Shown here: positions 23,277 to 25,727 of the stretch, one piece after another
How the letters are laid out: each line of letters begins with the position of its first letter
Numbering within the stretch: position 1 is the stretch's first letter
Source of the DNA: Pseudomonadota bacterium
GTDB taxonomy: Bacteria > Pseudomonadota > Gammaproteobacteria > Xanthomonadales > Xanthomonadaceae
Assembly (NCBI GenBank): GCA_023461075.1
Contig: JAEWNY010000112.1
Coordinates: 1-25,727, forward strand
Reading direction: 5' to 3'
DNA: 25,727 bases
The notes under the pieces: model-generated
What the model was told of the DNA's origin: nothing
What the model saw: the letters and a program-made list of their open reading frames with translations, nothing else
Databases searched by the model: none
Translations under genes and position numbers: made by a program

Positions 23277-23489
23277 GCTTCAGCTTCGCTAGAGCAAACC
23301 AATCGCCATCGCGGGGGGGCCATGCGTTCGAGGAAGAACAGACCGCGATCCATCGGTGCGCGATCGGGAGGCTGACGACTCGCCTCGATGCCCGGCGCGC
23401 CGTTCTCCCTTCCTACCGATGGCGAAAGCGCCGATTTTGCGCCGGCGCTGGCCAAGCTGCGGTGCGGCATTCGCGCTGCGGCAACTGCG
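23277..23489. other. Convergent intergenic region between DUF819 and corA
   Basis: About 210 bp. It contains a hairpin AGCGCCG/CGGCGCT at 23427-23449 with a 9-nt loop but no T-run, so a bidirectional terminator role is only possible. A 7-G run occurs around 23311-23319. No gene is supported. Confidence 0.4.
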
Positions 23490-24503
23490 CTAGAGCCAGC
23501 GCACTTTCTTGAGGTAGCGATAAAGCAGGACGCAGCCCAACGCCACCGCGCCGATCAGCACCGGATAGGCGTAGGGTCGCGCCAGTTCGGGCATGTGCTC
23601 GAAGTTCATCCCGTACCAGCTGGCGACCAGGGTGGGCAGCGCGAGCAATGCGGCCCAACCGGCCAGCTTCTTCACCACTTCGCCCTGCGCGTAGTTGACC
23701 AGCGAGAGATTGACGCTGACCGCCGCGCTGGCGGTGTCGCGCAGCACGTCGATCACGTCGATGGTGCGTCCGGCATGATCGCGCACGTCACGGAAGTAGG
23801 GCCTGGCTTCATCGGGGATGCCGAGTGCCTCCGAACGCATCAATTGCGAGAGGATGTCCTGCATCGGAGCGACCGCCGTGCGCATCTGGGTCAGTTCCTT
23901 GCGCAGGGTGTACAGGCGCTGCACCGTTTCACGACGGAAATCCTCGGCGAAGATCACGTGTTCCAGGTCGTCGAGCTCTTCCTGGAAATCGTCGACGATG
24001 GGCTCGTAGTTGTCGACGATGAAATCGAGCACGCCGTGGAGGGCGACCGCCGGTCCCAGCGCGAGGATCTCCGGCTCTCGTTCCAGCTTCTGGCGCACGA
24101 TCGCGAAGGTCAGCGAGGCGCCGTGGCGCACCGTGACCAGGAAACGCCGGCCGAGGAAGATGTGGGTCTCGCCAAAGCGCACGTGCTCGGCGATCAACTG
24201 CGCGGTGTGCACGGCGATGAACATCGTATTGCCGAAGGCCTCGATCTTCGGGCGCTGGTGCGCGTTGTGCGCATCCTCGATGGCGAGATCGTGCAGGCCG
24301 AATTCCTCCTGCAGCTTGTCCAGCAATTCCTCGCCCGGCTCGTACAGGCCAACCCAGACGAAGCTGTCCTCTTCCACCGCCAAGACATCGCTGATCTGGT
24401 CCAGGGTGATGTCCTGGCGTTCGCCGTGACGATAGACCGCGCAATTGACGACGCAGGCGGGGGCAGCGCTTATGCCCGGCGTCGGGAGGTTGGCTTCGTT
24501 CAT
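23490..24503 (-). CDS. corA: Magnesium/cobalt transporter CorA
   Basis: This 337-aa CorA family divalent cation channel has a large cytoplasmic N-terminal domain, including VEEDSFVWVGLYEPGEELL, then AHNAHQRPKIEAFG, then the coiled-coil-like stretch with DNYEPIVDDFQEELDDLEH. Two C-terminal transmembrane helices follow: LAGWAALLALPTLVASWYG, then the signature GMN at 298-300 with FEHMPEL, then YAYPVLIGAVALGCVLLYRY and a basic KKVRWL tail. The GMN loop is the selectivity filter for hydrated Mg2+. The start at 24503 is chosen because it overlaps the DUF4105 stop by 4 bp (ATGA) and gives the usual family length; the frame is open for another 600 bp upstream, but that part lies over the DUF4105 gene. 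It appears intact and functional. Co-transcription with DUF4105 is implied. Confidence 0.95.
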   Translation of the reverse strand: MNEANLPTPGISAAPACVVNCAVYRHGERQDITLDQISDVLAVEEDSFVWVGLYEPGEELLDKLQEEFGLHDLAIEDAHNAHQRPKIEAFGNTMFIAVHTAQLIAEHVRFGETHIFLGRRFLVTVRHGASLTFAIVRQKLEREPEILALGPAVALHGVLDFIVDNYEPIVDDFQEELDDLEHVIFAEDFRRETVQRLYTLRKELTQMRTAVAPMQDILSQLMRSEALGIPDEARPYFRDVRDHAGRTIDVIDVLRDTASAAVSVNLSLVNYAQGEVVKKLAGWAALLALPTLVASWYGMNFEHMPELARPYAYPVLIGAVALGCVLLYRYLKKVRWL

Positions 24504-25699
24504 CCGCGCATTGTGGCATCGCGCCTGCGGCCTGCCCACAGCGCTGCGAGGGCGAGATGGATCGGCAGCAACAGGCCGATCCACATCCCGTTGCGCTGCA
24601 GGTCGATGCCGAGCCATGACAGCGGCAGGGCCAACACGGCGATGCCGACGACGATGCGCAGCAGCCAACCGAAGCGTCGTGAAGGAATGCCGCCACGCAG
24701 CATCGCCCATGCGCCGGGCAACAGCAGCCAGGCCAGCGGATTCATCAGCAGCATTCCGTGGTTGCGCCAACCCGCCCAGTGCGCGCTGCCCAGCCACAGG
24801 TAAAGCATCAGCGCGCCGACAAGCCCGCACAGCGCCCAGAACACCCATGCAAATGCGGCGGCAATGCGGGGGCGGCGACGTCCGACAAACCACAAAAACA
24901 CGCCGATCATGATCCCGGCGAAGGTCCAGCCAAGCAGCGGTTGCGGACGCGCTTCCGGCTCGGGGCCGAGGCGATGCGGCAGCAGCTCTTCCTCGGCGAT
25001 CACCAGCGGCGTGCCTGCAGATGTTTTCGCCTCGCCGAGCGCATCTGCCAGCCGCATCGGGATGAAGGCTTCCTGCCAACGCGACAGCGGCTGGTCGGCG
25101 TTGGGACCGAGTCCGAGTTCGAACGCCAGCCACATCCAGCGCGCGGGCCGCGACAGCCGCGCCGCTTCGCTTCGATAGGTATTGCCCTGCGAACGCCCGG
25201 CCAGCTGCGGACCGAGTTGACCATCGAGCGCGCGGTCCAGCGCATCACGCACGCGCGTCGCGCAGTTGTCCAGGAAATAGTCGTATTGGTAGCGCGCGTT
25301 TTCGGGAAGGGCGTTTTCCTCGAGTGCCGCAGCCAGGCTATCGGCCTGTGCATCGGTCAGGTCCAGCCATTGCACGCGCACGCCGCGGCCTTCCTGACGG
25401 TAGATCTCCAAGTCCTGCTCCAGCGGCAGCGCGACCAATGCGTAGCGCATCCTGCCGCGGACGAAGTTCTGCACGAAGTCGGGCTCGGCCATGTCGAAGA
25501 AGCCGAAGTTGTACGACACCGCGCCGCCGCGCGCCGGATCGTCGACGATGATCGCGTCGTGGCCGAAGCGCTCCCAGAACACCTCGCCGGGCTGCATCGT
25601 CATCACCCCGATGCGCGGGGCGGCGAAAGCGGGAAGGGCGGCGATGAGGATGCAGAGCGCGAACAGCAGGCCCATGCCTGCGCGCACGCGGCTACGCAT
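24500..25699 (-). CDS. DUF4105 (Lnb N-terminal periplasmic domain) membrane protein
   Basis: This protein has about 399 aa when started at ATG 25699 (MRSRVRAGMG), which gives a compact signal peptide ending at FAA near residue 26; ATG 25726 at the window edge is an alternative, so the exact 5' end is uncertain. The periplasmic domain has the DUF4105 hallmarks FWERFGHDAIIV (His47) and DYFLDNCATRVRDALD (Cys146), a probable Cys/His catalytic pair. The C-terminal half carries about five hydrophobic helices (for example LLGWTFAGIMIGVFLWFVG and IVVGIAVLALPLSWLGI). The same Pfam domain includes Lnb, a lipoprotein N-acyltransferase of Bacteroidetes, so a role in lipoprotein or envelope acyl chemistry is a reasoned inference. 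It is coupled to corA through a 4-bp overlap, which hints at a shared regulation. Confidence 0.88.
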   Translation of the reverse strand: MRSRVRAGMGLLFALCILIAALPAFAAPRIGVMTMQPGEVFWERFGHDAIIVDDPARGGAVSYNFGFFDMAEPDFVQNFVRGRMRYALVALPLEQDLEIYRQEGRGVRVQWLDLTDAQADSLAAALEENALPENARYQYDYFLDNCATRVRDALDRALDGQLGPQLAGRSQGNTYRSEAARLSRPARWMWLAFELGLGPNADQPLSRWQEAFIPMRLADALGEAKTSAGTPLVIAEEELLPHRLGPEPEARPQPLLGWTFAGIMIGVFLWFVGRRRPRIAAAFAWVFWALCGLVGALMLYLWLGSAHWAGWRNHGMLLMNPLAWLLLPGAWAMLRGGIPSRRFGWLLRIVVGIAVLALPLSWLGIDLQRNGMWIGLLLPIHLALAALWAGRRRDATMRG

Positions 25700-25727
25700 C
25701 GCCCAACACGCCGACGTGGAAGGCATG

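Noticed and set aside
23388..24803. Plus-strand open frame of 471 codons over corA and DUF4105
   Set aside because: It is the complement of corA; the minus-strand product has the GMN motif and two transmembrane helices.
24504..25133. Upstream extension of the corA frame
   Set aside because: It would overlap the DUF4105 gene by about 630 bp, is Arg/Ala-rich, and exceeds the usual CorA length; ATG 24503 with the ATGA overlap is the natural start.
1..25727. CRISPR array, rRNA, tRNA or complete insertion sequence
   Set aside because: No regularly spaced repeats, no conserved RNA gene sequence and no transposase were found on reading through both strands; only the broken integrase points to mobility.

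Overview
The window is high-GC bacterial DNA that reads like a gammaproteobacterium of the Xanthomonadaceae/Lysobacteraceae type. This is an inference from base composition, the style of the signal peptides and the set of chromosomal genes on the right (OPT transporter, secreted S9 peptidase, DUF819, CorA, DUF4105); no rRNA or other taxonomic marker is present. It splits into an accessory left part (1 to about 16150), which is a defence island, and an ordinary chromosomal right part (about 16300 to 25727).

Left, 1-8812: a Type I restriction-modification operon that begins outside the window. The order is hsdM (5' end missing), hsdS, a 154-aa protein of unknown function, a GIY-YIG/DUF4357 nuclease-like protein, an Nmad2-type protein, an Nmad3-type protein and hsdR. 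Almost every junction is a short start/stop overlap (ATGA or GTGA), so the four extra genes look like a translationally coupled part of the system and not a chance insertion. Nmad domains were predicted computationally to belong to DNA base-modification or modified-DNA recognition systems, so this may be a Type I system extended to deal with modified DNA. That combination is the most interesting item here.

Middle, 8813-12349: a 500-bp non-coding stretch with a possible three-Cys-motif-partner (TcmP) N-terminal remnant, then a 73-aa protein resembling a stand-alone Xre/MbcA/ParS toxin-binding (DUF2384) domain. A minus-strand three-gene operon follows (HNH endonuclease, unknown 217-aa protein, minimal nucleotidyltransferase). 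Next comes a tyrosine integrase broken by a frameshift and a nonsense codon, and an AT-rich spacer with two 11-bp direct repeats. Degenerate intergenic repeats of about 28 bp lie at several module borders.

Gabija-like module, 12377-16143: an OLD-family ATPase/TOPRIM nuclease overlapping a UvrD-like helicase by 4 bp.

Right, 16326-25727: a membrane-anchored serine hydrolase of the beta-lactamase fold, a 370-bp gap holding a strong terminator hairpin, an OPT oligopeptide transporter, a secreted S9 peptidase, a DUF819 membrane protein, and, convergent on the minus strand, DUF4105 followed by CorA with a 4-bp overlap. The peptidase and transporter together suggest peptide use. No tRNA, rRNA, CRISPR array or complete insertion sequence was seen.
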